DNA of 64,000 nucleotides, from the NCBI GenBank assembly GCA_034521225.1, contig JAXHMR010000020.1:62001-126000 (forward strand), read 5' to 3'. Both the position numbers and the translations under genes were made by a program. Below, piece by piece: positions 18,741 to 28,387 of this stretch; the stretch's first letter is position 1; each line of letters opens with the position of its first letter. This DNA is from Woeseia sp034521225. GTDB lineage: Bacteria; Pseudomonadota; Gammaproteobacteria; Steroidobacterales; Woeseiaceae. The notes beneath the pieces were generated by a model. The model was not told the DNA's origin. It made no database searches and was given only the letters and a program-made list of their open reading frames with translations.

Positions 18741-20342
18741 ATGCTTCGACTGCGCACGCTATCGCTTATTCTGCCGCTACTGCTTGCCGCCTGTGCCGCG
18801 CCGGGACCAGCGAATAACAAGGCACCGTCGCTAACGCTTCTGCACCTCAACGACACGTACCGTATCGACGCGGTTGAAGATGGTAACCGTGGCGGCTTCG
18901 GGCGCGTGACGACGCTGATTCGCGAGCTGCGCCGCGAGGGCCGGGATGTGCGGCTGCTTCATGGCGGTGACTTTCTCTATCCGTCGCTCGAGAGCGAACT
19001 GTGGGATGGCGAGCAGATCGTCGAAGCCTTCAATTTCATGGACGCCCTGGCGCCGATGTATGTCGTGCCCGGCAATCACGAGTTTGATCAGCGAACCTCC
19101 GGTGTGCTGGTCGATGCCGTGCGGCAGTCGGACTTCGAGTGGATTGCCGACAACCAGCGCTTTGTAACCGGCGAGCCGGACGTTGATTCAAGATTGCGGC
19201 AGGGCTATGTGACGGACATGGGGCCCTACCGGGTTGGCATCGTCGGACTGACGCTGCACGCTGATGACGGTGGCTACGATCGCGAGTATGCACCTATCGA
19301 GCCGGACTACGCTGCCGTCGCGGCCAGGGTAATAGCCGAACTGGAGCGGCAGGGCGCCGATGTGATAATCGGCCTGACCCATTTACACCTGGACGATGAC
19401 AGGCGCGTGGCACGGCTCAGGGCGGCACATCCGCGCTTCGTGCTGATCGCCGGCGGGCATGAGCACGAGCCTGAATTTGAAGCGGCCACACCCGGCAGTG
19501 CCGCCATCGTCAAGGGCGCCTCGAATGCACGAACGATCTGGCGTATCGATATCAGCGGCGATCCCGCCGATGGTGTTCCCGATGTAACAACGACGCGAAT
19601 TGCCGTCGACGACAGCATTGCTCCCGATCCGGCCTACACGGCGCTGGCGGACAAATGGCGCGGCCGGCTGCTGGACCTGATGCCATACCTGCCGGCAAAG
19701 ATCGGTACGGCAGCGGTACCGCTCGACGGCCGCGAGGTGACGGTCAGGAATGAGGAGAGCAACTGGGGCAACTTCATCGTGGACCAGATGCGCGGTGCGT
19801 ACGGGGACCCGGAAGCGGATCTTGCCTTCATCAACAGCGGTACATTGCGTATCGACGATTTCATCCTGGACGACATTACGTTCGAGGATATCGGCCGCAC
19901 GTTCGGTTTTTCGTCGTATTTGCGGCACATGACAATCAGCGGCGAGGACTTCCGGAACCTGCTGGAGGCAGGTTACCGGGGCACCGGCCCGAGCAAGGGG
20001 TATTTCCCGCAGGTATCGGGATTCCGGGTTTGTGTCGACCGCCGCCAGCCGGATGGCGACCGGATCGTGTCACTGCAGACGCCGTCCGATGACGGCTGGC
20101 GCGACATCGACGATGATGCCGCCTATTCGCTGGTAGCGCCGGACTTCCTGTACGGCGGCGGCGACGGCTACGATTTTTCCGTGGCAACAGACGTATCGCG
20201 GGCCGGTTCCGAGCTCAAATACCTGGTTGTCGACGCCATCATGAACGCGCAGGCCGCCGGCGAACCGGTCGGCGCCCCGGTAGACCCGGACGATGCGCGC
20301 ATCGATATCCTCGGGGATGGCAATGAGGTGTGCTTTGATTAA
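18741..20342 (+). CDS. 5'-nucleotidase / UDP-sugar hydrolase-type lipoprotein (UshA family)
   Basis: This 533-residue two-domain protein has a lipobox LAAC with cysteine near residue 18. The calcineurin-type metal site shows LHLNDTY (34-40), HGGDF (74-78), GNHEFD (111-116), LTHLHLD (212-218), and GGHEH (238-242). The C-terminal nucleotide-binding domain spans roughly residues 335-500, with the NSGTLR and GGGDGY motifs. It should dephosphorylate nucleotides outside the inner membrane. It is intact and divergent from a second lipoprotein phosphatase. Confidence 0.92.
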   Translation: MLRLRTLSLILPLLLAACAAPGPANNKAPSLTLLHLNDTYRIDAVEDGNRGGFGRVTTLIRELRREGRDVRLLHGGDFLYPSLESELWDGEQIVEAFNFMDALAPMYVVPGNHEFDQRTSGVLVDAVRQSDFEWIADNQRFVTGEPDVDSRLRQGYVTDMGPYRVGIVGLTLHADDGGYDREYAPIEPDYAAVAARVIAELERQGADVIIGLTHLHLDDDRRVARLRAAHPRFVLIAGGHEHEPEFEAATPGSAAIVKGASNARTIWRIDISGDPADGVPDVTTTRIAVDDSIAPDPAYTALADKWRGRLLDLMPYLPAKIGTAAVPLDGREVTVRNEESNWGNFIVDQMRGAYGDPEADLAFINSGTLRIDDFILDDITFEDIGRTFGFSSYLRHMTISGEDFRNLLEAGYRGTGPSKGYFPQVSGFRVCVDRRQPDGDRIVSLQTPSDDGWRDIDDDAAYSLVAPDFLYGGGDGYDFSVATDVSRAGSELKYLVVDAIMNAQAAGEPVGAPVDPDDARIDILGDGNEVCFD

Positions 20343-20353
20343 CTGACTCCCCG

Positions 20354-20515
20354 TCATCGCGAGGAGCGCAGCGACGTGGCGATCTCGCACCGCCCCGTCG
20401 TCGCGAGGAGCGCAGCGACGTGGCGACCTCGCACGGAGCACTGCGGTGCCACGCTGCACTCGTCAACGACGGCGCAGGTTGCCACGCTGCGCTCGCAGAC
20501 TTGCACGACGGCGCC
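20354..20515. repeat. Palindromic intergenic repeats, second cluster
   Basis: Two near-identical units (GTCATCGCGAGGAGCGCAGC at 20354 and GTCGTCGCGAGGAGCGCAGC at 20398) each end in a complementary CGATCTCGC/CGACCTCGC half. More degenerate parts (GTTGCCACGCTGCGCTCGCA) follow to about 20,515. This is the same family as near 7192 and 25,175, here between the nucleotidase and a TonB receptor. Confidence 0.75.
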
Positions 20516-20532
20516 CGCCATTTACAAAGTCC

Positions 20533-20563
20533 AAAAAAAAGGGCGGTCCAAAGACCGCCCTTT
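20533..20563 (-). terminator. Intrinsic terminator of the Oar-like receptor gene
   Basis: On the minus strand an AAAGGGCGGTC / GACCGCCCTTT stem with loop TTTG is followed by eight T residues. It lies 25 bp past the stop of the receptor gene at 20588. The A-run on the left also allows weaker use from the plus strand. Confidence 0.85.
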
Positions 20564-20587
20564 CGTTTCTTGCAGTTTACGCCGTGA

Positions 20588-23500
20588 TCAGAAATCGATC
20601 TCGACGCCGAGGCGTACTTCCCATAGCGTCCGGCTTTCCAGCAGGTCCTCGACTGATCGATCGCTGAACGACTCGAAGATGTACTGGCCGGTAACCGGAT
20701 CAACGGACGAATTGACCACTTGCACCGAGAAGAACTGGGCATCGACTTGCTTGCCCCAGTCATCGTTCAGCATGTTGCCAAGGTTGTAGACCTTGAGGAA
20801 CACACGGCCCTTGGCGTCGCCAACGAAAGCCGGGAATTCCTGGTCCATGCGCAGGTCAATGCGATTGCTCCAGCCCGCGTGCTGGGCATTACGCTCCTGC
20901 AGACCAGCGCCAAGGCCCTCACGGTTTACCCAGTTGAAGAACTCGGTCGTATCGAAACCGGGATCAAAAACGACGTTCGGATCGGTCGGCCCGGTTGGCA
21001 CATAAAGCAGGTGACGGCCGAAGAATCCACCGCCCTCAAGGTCGCTCGATCCCATCACGTAGCTCTGCGGCTGGCCTTCGCTGGCAAAGGCTCGCATCGT
21101 TATGCGCGTCTCATTGTCACCGAAGAACTCGTTCGCATAGCTTGCATGGAATGTCAGTCGATGCGGTGCTACGTAATTCGAGACGCCCGGACCCGGGTCG
21201 TTGATATCGTTCGTGGCAAGGTTCTCGAAGTTGGATCCGGCCACCGAGGACGTCATCGGCATGATGTCTTCACCGTCCGTGTAGGCGTAGCCGGCTATCA
21301 GGTCGAGGCCCCAGTCGAAGTTCTTCCTCAGGCTGATCGAGAACAAGTCTGACGCACCGTCGTCTCGCGAATTGGTCAGCATCAGGTTGTCCTCGCCGTT
21401 CGTGAAGTCGTAGATAGGCTGACCGATGATCGTCTGCCCCACCACTTCCTGCGACAAATCGACGTAGATAGCCGAGTCCTTCAGCTCCGAGTGCAGGTAG
21501 TCTATGTCCGCAACGATGTCGAACCATGGCAGGTCGTAGGTGGCGCCGATGGCGAACTTCCACTCGCGCGGCTGCTTGTAGCCGGGGTCGATCAGTACAA
21601 GGCTTTGATTAACGGCATTGGCTGGCGTGACGGCGGCAACCTGGTCGAACAGCGTTTGCGGAACATCAAAGCCCGGGCGGCTGCCGGTGATCGGAATCGA
21701 GCCGTCAAGCACAGAGCCCGCGCCATCGAAGTTGTTCAGCCTGAGCTGTACATTCGTCAGGCCATCGTTGCTCCAGGCATTGGAGATCCAGACGTTCGGG
21801 TTTCCGCCAGAGTAGAGGCCGACGCCGCCGCGAACGGAAATGTCGTCACGCGCGCCCCATGTGAAACCGATACGCGGCATCAGCAGGCTCAGGCCGTCGA
21901 TATTCGCATCGTTGCGAATGCCGTTGGCGTCGGTAAATGCCTGGTTGAAATTCGGGCTGTCGCTGCTTTCGAAAAAGTCGTAGCGAACACCGGCAACCAG
22001 CGTCAGGGCGTACTCGTCGAAGAACAGCTCATCTTGGATATACAGGCTGTTTAGCGTGTTAGTGAACAGCGCCGCGGCATCCGCGGGATCGTTGGAACCG
22101 CCGCCGCTGCCATAGTAGATGCGGCTGGGGCGGCCGAGTTCGAACTTGTCGATACCGGAAAGTTCACAGGTCGGATCGTCAAAGCGTTGCTGTGCGGTTA
22201 ATGCGGCACAGGAAGCCGGATTGCCATCGGAATCGTCGAAATAATCATACTCGCCGCCACGCGCGTGCTGCACAAACTGGTTAAAGATCGTCAGCTTCTC
22301 ACGCTCGTAGCCGGCCGTAATGACGTGATCGCCGATCAGGTATTGGCCGCTCAGCTTGAAGAAGTCGGACTCGGTATTCAGCGCATTCGCCTGGCGCGAG
22401 TCGTCCGCGCCGAGATAAATGGTGTTGAAGCCGACGCTGATCTGGTGATCCGCAAAGTCTTTCGGACCGACAGTTACCTGCGAGTCGTTCATTTCATTGG
22501 TGCTGAAAAAGACCTCGGTCGAGAACGCGTCGGACCATTGCGAAAACAGCTTTATTGTTGACGTTTCCGACTCCGCACCCTTCACGTAGAAATGATTGGC
22601 GAACTCGAACTCGTCGCTGTCACCATCGGAATCGCGATCCTGAAAGCCGTCGAAGTAGTTATAAATCAGCGCAAGGTTGTGCTGGTCGCTGATGTTCCAG
22701 TCGATACGCGCCATGTACTTCTCGGCTTCCTGCGCGCCATCGGCTGGCAGGCCGCCCGGATCGTAACCGTAGATATTATTTGCAATGTCGACGACACGGT
22801 CATGATCCGCCTGGCTGAACCATGGCCGATCTTCACCATTGCCGGCGCCGGCATAGCCGCGTGCCAGGAAGCGCGGTTCGTCGCTGTCTTCGTAGGCCGC
22901 GAATACAAACAGGCGGTCCTTGATGATCGGGCCGCCAATCGCGAAGCCGAGCTTGGTCTCGTCGAATGACGGTGTGCTGAAATCATCGTCGAGGCCGCCG
23001 ATTGAATCACCGCGAAGGCTGTCGCTGGTATATTCATAGAAGACGTTGCCTTTCCACTCATTGCTGCCTGACTTCGTGACGGCATTGATATTACAGGCCG
23101 AGAATCCGCCGTAGGTGACGTCGAACGGCGCCAGCTCGACGGCGACCTGCTCGATTGCGGCAAACGGGAACGGCATGCCGACGGCTGTCGAGTATCCGTT
23201 TGAATTCAGGCCGAAGCGGTCGTCCTGGCTGATGCCGTCAAGCGTAATGCTGTTAAAACGCGGGTGCTTGCCGCCGCAGTTGACCTGGAAGCCGTCGTCC
23301 TCGTTATCGAGGTTCAGGCGCGGGTCGATGCTGTATACATCGACGATGTCGCGGTTGAAATTGACTGAGGTCTCGATGTCGTAGCTCGAGAATGTCGCCG
23401 CGGGACCGGCAGCGACGTCCACACCCTGAACGGCCTGCCCGGTAACAACGATCTCCTCGACTGCACCGCCCTCGGCGAGTTCTACCGTCAGGTTGTAGAT

Positions 23501-23821
23501 GTCGCCAAGCCGGATGCTCGGGACTTCGACGGTGCGGGCCTCGTTGACTGCGACCTGGTAAGGACCACCAACCGGCAGGTTGCTGGCAAAAAAGCTGCCG
23601 TTGTCGCTGGTTGAGTAGTTGTAGGAGACGCCGTTACGCATATTGGTAACAACGACGGACGCATCGGCGACCGGTGAGCCGTTGGCATCAACTACCTTGC
23701 CGCGGATGGACGACGTCGTCTCCTGTGCGTTAACCGCCATGGGCAACGCAAGGGCCAGGAACAACAGGCTGGTGACCAGCCGCCATCCTGAACCGAATTG
23801 TGTGATCTTGTTTTTCATCAT
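20588..23821 (-). CDS. TonB-dependent receptor, Oar-like, with carboxypeptidase-regulatory domain
   Basis: This outer-membrane receptor is about 1,077 residues. A signal peptide (to AVNA, about residue 30) is followed by a carboxypeptidase-regulatory-like beta domain (IRGKVVDANGSPVADASVVV), a plug (VEEIVVTGQAVQ onward, then ITLDGISQDDRFG) and a large barrel ending VRLGVEIDF with the terminal aromatic residue needed for assembly. ATG 23821 (or 23818) follows a CAGGGACC ribosome site. Oar-type receptors import large or bound substrates. Its place among nucleases and nucleotidases suggests nucleic-acid fragments, which is inference. Confidence 0.92.
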   Translation of the reverse strand: MMKNKITQFGSGWRLVTSLLFLALALPMAVNAQETTSSIRGKVVDANGSPVADASVVVTNMRNGVSYNYSTSDNGSFFASNLPVGGPYQVAVNEARTVEVPSIRLGDIYNLTVELAEGGAVEEIVVTGQAVQGVDVAAGPAATFSSYDIETSVNFNRDIVDVYSIDPRLNLDNEDDGFQVNCGGKHPRFNSITLDGISQDDRFGLNSNGYSTAVGMPFPFAAIEQVAVELAPFDVTYGGFSACNINAVTKSGSNEWKGNVFYEYTSDSLRGDSIGGLDDDFSTPSFDETKLGFAIGGPIIKDRLFVFAAYEDSDEPRFLARGYAGAGNGEDRPWFSQADHDRVVDIANNIYGYDPGGLPADGAQEAEKYMARIDWNISDQHNLALIYNYFDGFQDRDSDGDSDEFEFANHFYVKGAESETSTIKLFSQWSDAFSTEVFFSTNEMNDSQVTVGPKDFADHQISVGFNTIYLGADDSRQANALNTESDFFKLSGQYLIGDHVITAGYEREKLTIFNQFVQHARGGEYDYFDDSDGNPASCAALTAQQRFDDPTCELSGIDKFELGRPSRIYYGSGGGSNDPADAAALFTNTLNSLYIQDELFFDEYALTLVAGVRYDFFESSDSPNFNQAFTDANGIRNDANIDGLSLLMPRIGFTWGARDDISVRGGVGLYSGGNPNVWISNAWSNDGLTNVQLRLNNFDGAGSVLDGSIPITGSRPGFDVPQTLFDQVAAVTPANAVNQSLVLIDPGYKQPREWKFAIGATYDLPWFDIVADIDYLHSELKDSAIYVDLSQEVVGQTIIGQPIYDFTNGEDNLMLTNSRDDGASDLFSISLRKNFDWGLDLIAGYAYTDGEDIMPMTSSVAGSNFENLATNDINDPGPGVSNYVAPHRLTFHASYANEFFGDNETRITMRAFASEGQPQSYVMGSSDLEGGGFFGRHLLYVPTGPTDPNVVFDPGFDTTEFFNWVNREGLGAGLQERNAQHAGWSNRIDLRMDQEFPAFVGDAKGRVFLKVYNLGNMLNDDWGKQVDAQFFSVQVVNSSVDPVTGQYIFESFSDRSVEDLLESRTLWEVRLGVEIDF

Positions 23822-23969
23822 TGGTCCCTGAGTGTCAAAAGTGCGCAAGTGTAGGGTGTTCGTGTTACATCCGGATTGCACAGGGGGAATTCTGGGGGCA
23901 ATCGCCCTGGCCTGAGGCCCCCGCCGCGCAAAGTTGTTGCAAATCTAACGCAGCAAATATGGCCGTGCA

Positions 23970-23989
23970 ATATCGCCTGTTGGCGATAT
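23970..23989. repeat. Short perfect hairpin, ATATCGCC-tgtt-GGCGATAT
   Basis: An 8-bp perfect stem with a 4-base loop lies in the 250-bp gap between the EEP-family gene and the Oar-like receptor, both on the minus strand. It could be an operator or an attenuating hairpin; no T-run follows. The rest of the gap shows nothing I recognise. Confidence 0.5.
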
Positions 23990-24073
23990 GATGGCCGCTT
24001 GCGCGGCGCTGGTGCAGCCGTTAGTCTGGTCACAGTCGATTTCATCTGACATAGCAAACACAACGTCTTGTTT

Positions 24074-25159
24074 TTAGTTTGATTCAATCGTCATGACGAG
24101 TGGCCAGTGGTCAGAAACGCCGGCGCCTGCGTCCGGATCGAAACGCGCTGGCGTGCCGTCTTTTGTTGTCTGGCCGGGGCCATTGTTGGCCAATTGGACA
24201 GAATCCGCGCGAATGGCCCATGTTGCGTCGGCGCCACGCCCGGAAGGTGACCACAGAATCATGTCGAGGAACGACCAGCTGTCATCGCGCGCGTAATACG
24301 ACGTGCCGCGGCAATCGACGCCGCAGCCCAGCTCGTGGGCAACCGTCCATTGTGGCCGGGCGAAGCGCTCCAGCATGTTTTCACGCCGGTCCTCGGCAGA
24401 GGTGGTATTGAAATCACCGGCGGCGAATGCGTGGCGGCCGGCCGGCAATGCGTCACGCAGGCGGTTCAGCTTCTCGTAGGCGGCAACGCGCATCTCCGTC
24501 GGGTGAAACGGCGCCGGGAAGTGCACGGAGTAGCCGGTCAGCAGTGTGCCATCCGGCAACTCGAAGGTTACCTCAAGGATGCCGCGGGTATCGGCAACGC
24601 GTGCATCCGGTACGTCGGTGAATTCGATCGGGTGCAGGACGGCAGGCGCTGCTTGCGGCAGGCGCGTCAGGAACGCGACATCGATACCGCGGGCATCATT
24701 GCCTTCGATCAGGATGGCGGGGAGGTAGCCGGCATCGGCCAGGTAGTCCTTGCGCAGCCGCTCGAGAATCGACAGGTTTTCGATCTCCTGCAGCGCGATG
24801 ATATCGGCGCCGCGGCCGTCGCCAACCTGCAGTATCGTTTGGGCTACTACGTCGAGTTTCCGGTCCAGCAGCTCATCACTCCAGTCCCAGTTCAGGCACT
24901 GGTCGCGCCAGCGCTCCACCTCGATCGTCGCGCAGGCCGCGCGATGGTCGTCGTTTTGCTTGGCGGCCAGCGGCAGGAAGGTGCGGTCGTCCTTGCCGGG
25001 GTCGTCCTCGTTGTCGAAAAGGTTCTCGACATTGAAGGCCATGATCGTGACGGCGTGCTGTTCCGGTGCCGGTTGGGAGCCGTTGCAGCCGGCGGCCAGG
25101 AGCCAGCCGGCGGCAACGGCTGTGGCCAAACGCGTGAGGTTAACGACCCGGTGATTCAT
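24074..25159 (-). CDS. Endonuclease/exonuclease/phosphatase-family lipoprotein
   Basis: This 361-residue protein has the DNase I-like fold: MAFNVENLFD (metal-binding Asn), IIALQEIENL (Glu), FAAGDFNTTSAED (Asp/Asn) and a C-terminal SDHWPLVM (Asp-His). A lipobox LAAGC lies near residue 25. I start it at ATG 25159; the frame extends 36 codons further, but those codons translate the intergenic palindromic repeat. An exported nuclease or phosphodiesterase in this setting could cut extracellular DNA or RNA, or release phosphate. It is followed by the Oar-like receptor gene. Confidence 0.88.
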   Translation of the reverse strand: MNHRVVNLTRLATAVAAGWLLAAGCNGSQPAPEQHAVTIMAFNVENLFDNEDDPGKDDRTFLPLAAKQNDDHRAACATIEVERWRDQCLNWDWSDELLDRKLDVVAQTILQVGDGRGADIIALQEIENLSILERLRKDYLADAGYLPAILIEGNDARGIDVAFLTRLPQAAPAVLHPIEFTDVPDARVADTRGILEVTFELPDGTLLTGYSVHFPAPFHPTEMRVAAYEKLNRLRDALPAGRHAFAAGDFNTTSAEDRRENMLERFARPQWTVAHELGCGVDCRGTSYYARDDSWSFLDMILWSPSGRGADATWAIRADSVQLANNGPGQTTKDGTPARFDPDAGAGVSDHWPLVMTIESN

Positions 25160-25174
25160 CGTATTGCTCTCCGG

Positions 25175-25346
25175 TTCGATGTCATTGCGAGGTCGCCACG
25201 TCGCTGCGCTCCTCGCGATGACGGTGTCGTTGCGAGGCCGCCGCAGGCGGCCGTGGCAATCTCGCACAGCCTGGCAGAGTCACAGGTGTTACGAGATCGC
25301 CACGTCGCTGCGCTCCTCGCGATGACGGGCAATGTTCGCGCCTCGC
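25175..25346. repeat. Palindromic intergenic repeats, third cluster
   Basis: This cluster has at least three units of the same family in alternating orientation: one at about 25181-25222, one at 25223-25263 (with GAGGCCGCCGCAGGCGGCCG) and one at about 25290-25326, then a degenerate piece. It separates the EEP-family gene from the next TonB receptor. It also supplies the false N-terminal extension of the EEP open frame. Confidence 0.75.
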
Positions 25347-25360
25347 TATGACGGGTGGGC

Positions 25361-27631
25361 TTAAAAGCCGCCGAAGTTCATGCGGAAGTTCATGCCGAAG
25401 ATGCGCGGTTCGTTGACGAAGCCCGTGTTGTTGTTGAAGTCGATGCCGCCTTTCAGGTTCTCTTCATCGGTGAGATTGCGGGCAAATACCGCGAGCTCCC
25501 ACTGGCCGTTGTTGCCGATGTAACCGGCGCGCAGGCCCGCTTCAAAGATATCGCCGGTGCGGTATTCGACCGAGTCGTAGAGGAAGAAATTGGTGTTGCC
25601 CTGGTGCGCGTAGTCGGCAAAGATGTACAGCTCGTCGTCGCCGCGAACCGGCACGCCGTAGCGGGCCGTGATGCTGAACTGGTACTCCGGCGCCTGCGGG
25701 AACGGGTTGCCGTCGACAACTGCAAAGCCATTGCTGTCCACGCTGTCGCGTAACGTGCAGCGCCGCGTGGGATCGCTTTCTGGCTGGCACGGTGAGATCG
25801 TCACAAGATTCGAGTCATCGATCTTGGTGTCGCTGTAGCTGCCGCCGATCGTCAAGACGAAGTTCTCGCTCAGCAGGAACTCGGCATCGACGTCGGTGCC
25901 AATACCGACACCCTTGTCGGCATTGACCAGCACTGTCGAGTTGGTGTTACCGCCGATGGCCGTGTGCTGCTGGTCGTCGATCGTGTAGTAATACACGGCG
26001 CCGTTGATACGCGTGCGGGCATTGATCTCCGACTTGAAACCGATCTCGGTGGACAGGATCGTTTCCGACGTGGCGATGGAGAACGGATTCGGGTCAAAAA
26101 ACGCGATATTGCGGCCCTGGATAGACGGCGCCCGGAAGCCATTGGCGACCCGGCCGTAAACGCTGACGCTATCGCTGAGGTCGTGCATCAGGCTTATGTC
26201 CCAGCTGACCTGCTCGTCACCGACATTGACTGGCGGTTGCGGATTTGGCGTCGCGCCAGTCGTCATGTCCTTCTCATCATCTGTAAACCGCACGCCGGTG
26301 GTCAGCGTCGTGCGATCGCTGAGATCCCAGGCGACCTGGCCGAACACAGCCCAGGCTTCATTCTTGTGGCGCACCGTTGTCGGCGGCACAAAGAACGGCA
26401 CGGTCGTTATATTGAAGTCGGACTTGAAGTAGAAGACACCGGCCTGCCAGAACAGGTTGTTGCTGGCGTCTGATGACAGCCGCACTTCCTGCGTGATCTG
26501 CTCCAGGTCGTCAATACCGTCCTGCGTCTGCGCCGGGAACGGGATGAAGCCCGGTCCCATGAACGGCAGGAACGACGCACCAAAGCCACCGTCGATATCA
26601 CCGAGACTCCGGTTTTCGATACCTTCATGCGCCGAGATCGACGTTAGCGTCAGGTTGTCGGCAAGTTCCCAGTCAACCTTCAACGATGCGCCGAAGCCCT
26701 GCGCTTCCTGCGGGTTGTTGTCACCTTCGTCGAAAAACACTGTATCGCGGATAAAGTTGTCGTTCAGCGAGTTGCTGCCCGGGTCAAAGATATTGGCGCG
26801 GAAAATCGATGCCGTGCCGTCGTTCAGGTTGCGGCCGTGCACGTTTAGCAGTGCGCTCAGACGGTCGTTCGGGCGTGCCAGCAGCTGGGCACGCCATGCT
26901 GTTTCCTGGAAACCGCCCATGACGTCCTCTTCGCCGGTAAAGCCGTTGCTGATCCAGTCTCCGCGATGCTGCCTCAGCACTGAAACGCGGCCCAGCAGCC
27001 GGTCATCGGCAGTGAGGCTGCCGCCGACGGCACCTTCGACGTTCATCGTGCCGTACGTGCCGACGGTGGCCGATACATAACCGTTCAGTTCCTCCGTTGG
27101 CTTGCGCGTGTCGAACTTGACGATGCCGGCCGGCGTATTGCGGCCGAACAGCGTGCCCTGCGGACCGCGCAGCACTTCGACGCGCTCGATATCGAACAGC
27201 GGGAAGCTCTTCAGGATCACGTTTTCCTGCACGACTTCGTCCATGATGATCGACACGGACTGCGAGGCGGCAAGGTCGAAATCGCTGTTGCCGAGGCCGC
27301 GCATGTAGAAACGCGGCGCGAGGCGCCCGTTCGACGACTCGGCGTACAGGGCCGGAATGCGGTTCGCCAGTGCACGCACGTCTTCACCTGCCTCGACGAT
27401 GGTCGACAGCCGGTCGCCACGCATGGCCGATACGGAAATGGGGACGTCCTGCAGATTTTCCTCGCGGCGCTGCGCCGTGACGACGATTTCCTCGAGGATC
27501 ATTCGGCTGACATCCTGCGCCTGTGCCGGTGAGTTGCCGGCGAAGGTCGCGATGCCAAGGAATGCCGCCGCGGCTGCGCCTGGAAGGGCAAGCCGCGCCC
27601 GGCCAAGTATTGTTGGGTTTGTGCCACGCAT
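25361..27631 (-). CDS. TonB-dependent receptor (classical plug and barrel)
   Basis: This 756-residue outer-membrane receptor has a signal peptide to about residue 38 (SPAQAQ). A TonB-box-like segment EEIVVTAQRREENLQDVPIS is followed by a plug with FYMRGLGNSDFD, VEVLRGPQGTLFGRN and a barrel ending MNFGGF. This is the typical layout of gammaproteobacterial receptors often called iron receptors, but the family is used for many substrates. The gene is intact. It lies two genes upstream of the Oar-like receptor on the same strand. Its substrate is unknown; context suggests nucleotide-related compounds. Confidence 0.92.
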   Translation of the reverse strand: MRGTNPTILGRARLALPGAAAAAFLGIATFAGNSPAQAQDVSRMILEEIVVTAQRREENLQDVPISVSAMRGDRLSTIVEAGEDVRALANRIPALYAESSNGRLAPRFYMRGLGNSDFDLAASQSVSIIMDEVVQENVILKSFPLFDIERVEVLRGPQGTLFGRNTPAGIVKFDTRKPTEELNGYVSATVGTYGTMNVEGAVGGSLTADDRLLGRVSVLRQHRGDWISNGFTGEEDVMGGFQETAWRAQLLARPNDRLSALLNVHGRNLNDGTASIFRANIFDPGSNSLNDNFIRDTVFFDEGDNNPQEAQGFGASLKVDWELADNLTLTSISAHEGIENRSLGDIDGGFGASFLPFMGPGFIPFPAQTQDGIDDLEQITQEVRLSSDASNNLFWQAGVFYFKSDFNITTVPFFVPPTTVRHKNEAWAVFGQVAWDLSDRTTLTTGVRFTDDEKDMTTGATPNPQPPVNVGDEQVSWDISLMHDLSDSVSVYGRVANGFRAPSIQGRNIAFFDPNPFSIATSETILSTEIGFKSEINARTRINGAVYYYTIDDQQHTAIGGNTNSTVLVNADKGVGIGTDVDAEFLLSENFVLTIGGSYSDTKIDDSNLVTISPCQPESDPTRRCTLRDSVDSNGFAVVDGNPFPQAPEYQFSITARYGVPVRGDDELYIFADYAHQGNTNFFLYDSVEYRTGDIFEAGLRAGYIGNNGQWELAVFARNLTDEENLKGGIDFNNNTGFVNEPRIFGMNFRMNFGGF

Positions 27632-27777
27632 TGTCTGTCTCCCGCAAATGGTCGGCGCAGTATAGCGCCCTTGTTCGCCGATTTGGCCAGATTTTTGGGC
27701 CGGTTGCGACCCCGCGGTGTGGTAAAAAACTGACGATTGTCGGGGGCGGAACCGGGCCGGCCTGGCCGCCGCGGCGC

Positions 27778-28149
27778 TCAGTTATCCTCGAGCGCAAAAT
27801 AGCAGGCGGGTTCGAACCGGGGAACGCAAATGCACTGGAAAACGAGGTCCTCCTCGCCGGGATTTTCGATGCATTGGGAGGCATGGGCCGGAATCGCGAT
27901 GCTGTCACCGGGTCGGACTTCAAACGGTGCGGCATCACCGACCGTCATCCAACCGTGGCCGCTGCCGATGACATACCACTCGGCGACGGACAGGCTATGC
28001 AGTTCGGTCGTGACGCCGGGCGGGACGCGGCAGCGTGCCAGTGAAACCTGCGGCACCCGTTCGTCATTAAGGAGTTCGGTGATATAGCAGCGCTCGCGAG
28101 TCAGTATCTCGTCGCGTGCCTGTGGAGCCGGAATTCGTGCGTCGTGCAT
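27778..28149 (-). CDS. Small single-domain cupin protein
   Basis: This 123-residue protein has the two cupin motifs: PPGVTTELHSLSVAEWYVIGSG (motif 1, with histidine and glutamate ligands) and PGDSIAIPAHASQCIEN (motif 2). It is likely a metal-binding cytosolic protein of mannose-6-phosphate isomerase-like type; the activity is unknown. ATG 28149 was chosen because the longer open frame has no conserved extension. It is divergent from deoD, with about 240 bp between the starts. Confidence 0.82.
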   Translation of the reverse strand: MHDARIPAPQARDEILTRERCYITELLNDERVPQVSLARCRVPPGVTTELHSLSVAEWYVIGSGHGWMTVGDAAPFEVRPGDSIAIPAHASQCIENPGEEDLVFQCICVPRFEPACYFALEDN

Positions 28150-28387
28150 GGACCATTCCCTGTTTAACGAGAAGCGCGATTGTAACGGCTGCAGAGGCTG
28201 GCGCGGCAGCCTCCGCACATCGCATTGCGCCTGACCTCCGGTTTGCGCCGCCAGTGGCCGGCGACCGGAAGCGGCTGCCGCCAGCCAGGCGCGCGCCACC
28301 GCGCTGCCCGGCAATGCTAGAATCCGCCGGATGCACAGCGCATGCCCCGGGCACGACGGCGCGGCGCTTCCCGAACAGCGAGACACT

